Positions 5,944 through 6,282 of a DNA stretch of 6,282 bases are shown here, piece by piece. Made by a program: the position numbers and the translations under genes. Under the pieces are notes generated by a model. That model did no database searches and was not told the origin of the DNA. It saw only the letters and a list, made by a program, of their open reading frames with translations. How positions within the stretch are numbered: position 1 is the first letter of the stretch; every line of letters starts with the position of its first letter. The stretch comes from an uncultured Clostridia bacterium. GTDB taxonomy: Bacteria; Bacillota_A; Clostridia; Oscillospirales; Acutalibacteraceae. Location: the NCBI GenBank assembly GCA_944380625.1, contig CALWIE010000186.1:1-6282 (forward strand), written 5' to 3'.

Positions 5944-5986
5944 CTCAGCCGTTGGGGCATCCCTCTGCCGGGCGGGAAAGGGGTTT

Positions 5987-6282
5987 CTAGGCGGGGGGCT
6001 GCCCCTTTTTCTCCGTTTCCCTTTTCCACCGGGCGATCTCCTCCAGGAAAGCCCGCCCGTACCGCTGGAGCTTGGCCTGGCCCACCCCGGGGACGTCCAG
6101 AAGGTCCGCCGGGGTGGCGGGCTGGCAGGCGGCCATGGCCTCCAGGGTGGCGTTGGAGAAGATCACGTACACCGGCACGTTCTGGGCCTGGGAGAGCTTT
6201 CCCCGCAGGGCCCGCAGCCGCTGGAAAAGCTCTGGGTCGCCCTGGGGGGTGCCGGTGGGGCCCTGCCGCTTCCTGGGGCCCT
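5987..6282 (-). CDS. recQ: RecQ-type DNA helicase, C-terminal HRDC domain (5'-truncated by the window edge)
   Basis: Reading leftwards, the frame is open from the right edge to TAG at 5987-5989, giving the last 97 residues of a longer protein. They contain an HRDC domain: LFQRLRALRGKLSQAQNVP, then VYVIFSNATLEAMA, then PADLLDVPGVGQAKLQRYG, and a final helix. This small helical domain binds nucleic acid at the C-terminus of RecQ helicases and is also found in RNase D and some UvrD-like helicases. It is followed by a short basic tail. Upstream of the domain is a Gly/Pro/Arg-rich stretch, consistent with the linker after the RQC region of RecQ. The helicase core itself is outside the window, so the RecQ call rests on the domain and its terminal position. 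The first in-frame GTG at 6178 is inside the domain and is not a real start. The gene is convergent with the acetyltransferase operon and shares its terminator. Confidence 0.8.
   Translation of the reverse strand, partial: GPRKRQGPTGTPQGDPELFQRLRALRGKLSQAQNVPVYVIFSNATLEAMAACQPATPADLLDVPGVGQAKLQRYGRAFLEEIARWKRETEKKGQPPA

Noticed and set aside
3981..6029. A 682-codon open frame on the minus strand opposite the lipoprotein and acetyltransferase genes
   Set aside because: The plus-strand genes have clear catalytic motifs, promoters and start signals. The antisense product is low-complexity Gly/Leu/Val/His-rich with no recognisable family, as expected from the antisense frame of GC-rich coding DNA.
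5987..6178. A free-standing 63-residue small protein
   Set aside because: The frame stays open to the right edge and the extra residues complete an HRDC domain, so this is the 3' end of a larger gene.

Overview
The window looks like chromosomal DNA from a GC-rich, low-motility-type Clostridia lineage, probably an Oscillospiraceae-like gut anaerobe such as the Flavonifractor/Lawsonibacter group. This is inference from four things: strong G/C preference at third codon positions, GGAGG-type ribosome binding sites, sigma-A-type promoters in short AT-rich gaps, and Firmicute-style protein families. No mobile element, CRISPR array, tRNA or rRNA is visible.

Left arm, minus strand (1-1566): two tandem, related serine esterases of the EstA/FrmB-like alpha/beta-hydrolase family. 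They are read leftwards from one promoter; the downstream copy runs off the left edge and lacks its C-terminus. A divergent intergenic region (1567-1735) carries a promoter for each direction and a dyad between them.

Middle, plus strand (1736-3763): a class I glutamine-amidotransferase-like hydrolase of the PuuD / gamma-glutamyl-GABA hydrolase family. It is followed by a 189 bp gap with an extended -10 promoter, then a branched-chain amino acid aminotransferase of the long, eukaryote-like type (ilvE) that ends in a strong intrinsic terminator.

Right arm (3764-5943, plus): a two-gene operon. The first gene is a secreted lipoprotein with a Ser/Pro linker, a small beta-rich domain and a NagZ-like glycoside hydrolase family 3 catalytic domain. 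The second, 12 nt downstream, is a GNAT acetyltransferase strikingly like the Enterococcus faecium aminoglycoside 6'-acetyltransferase AAC(6')-Ii. A bidirectional terminator separates this operon from a convergent minus-strand gene whose HRDC domain marks it as the 3' end of a RecQ-type helicase.

The genes are mostly housekeeping or metabolic and do not form one obvious system. The points most worth a second look are the AAC(6')-Ii-like gene and its pairing with a cell-wall-type hexosaminidase, the uncharacterised beta domain in that lipoprotein, and a similar TTTTGCA/TGCAAAA dyad over two separate promoters. I see no convincing evidence for a wholly new system in this window.
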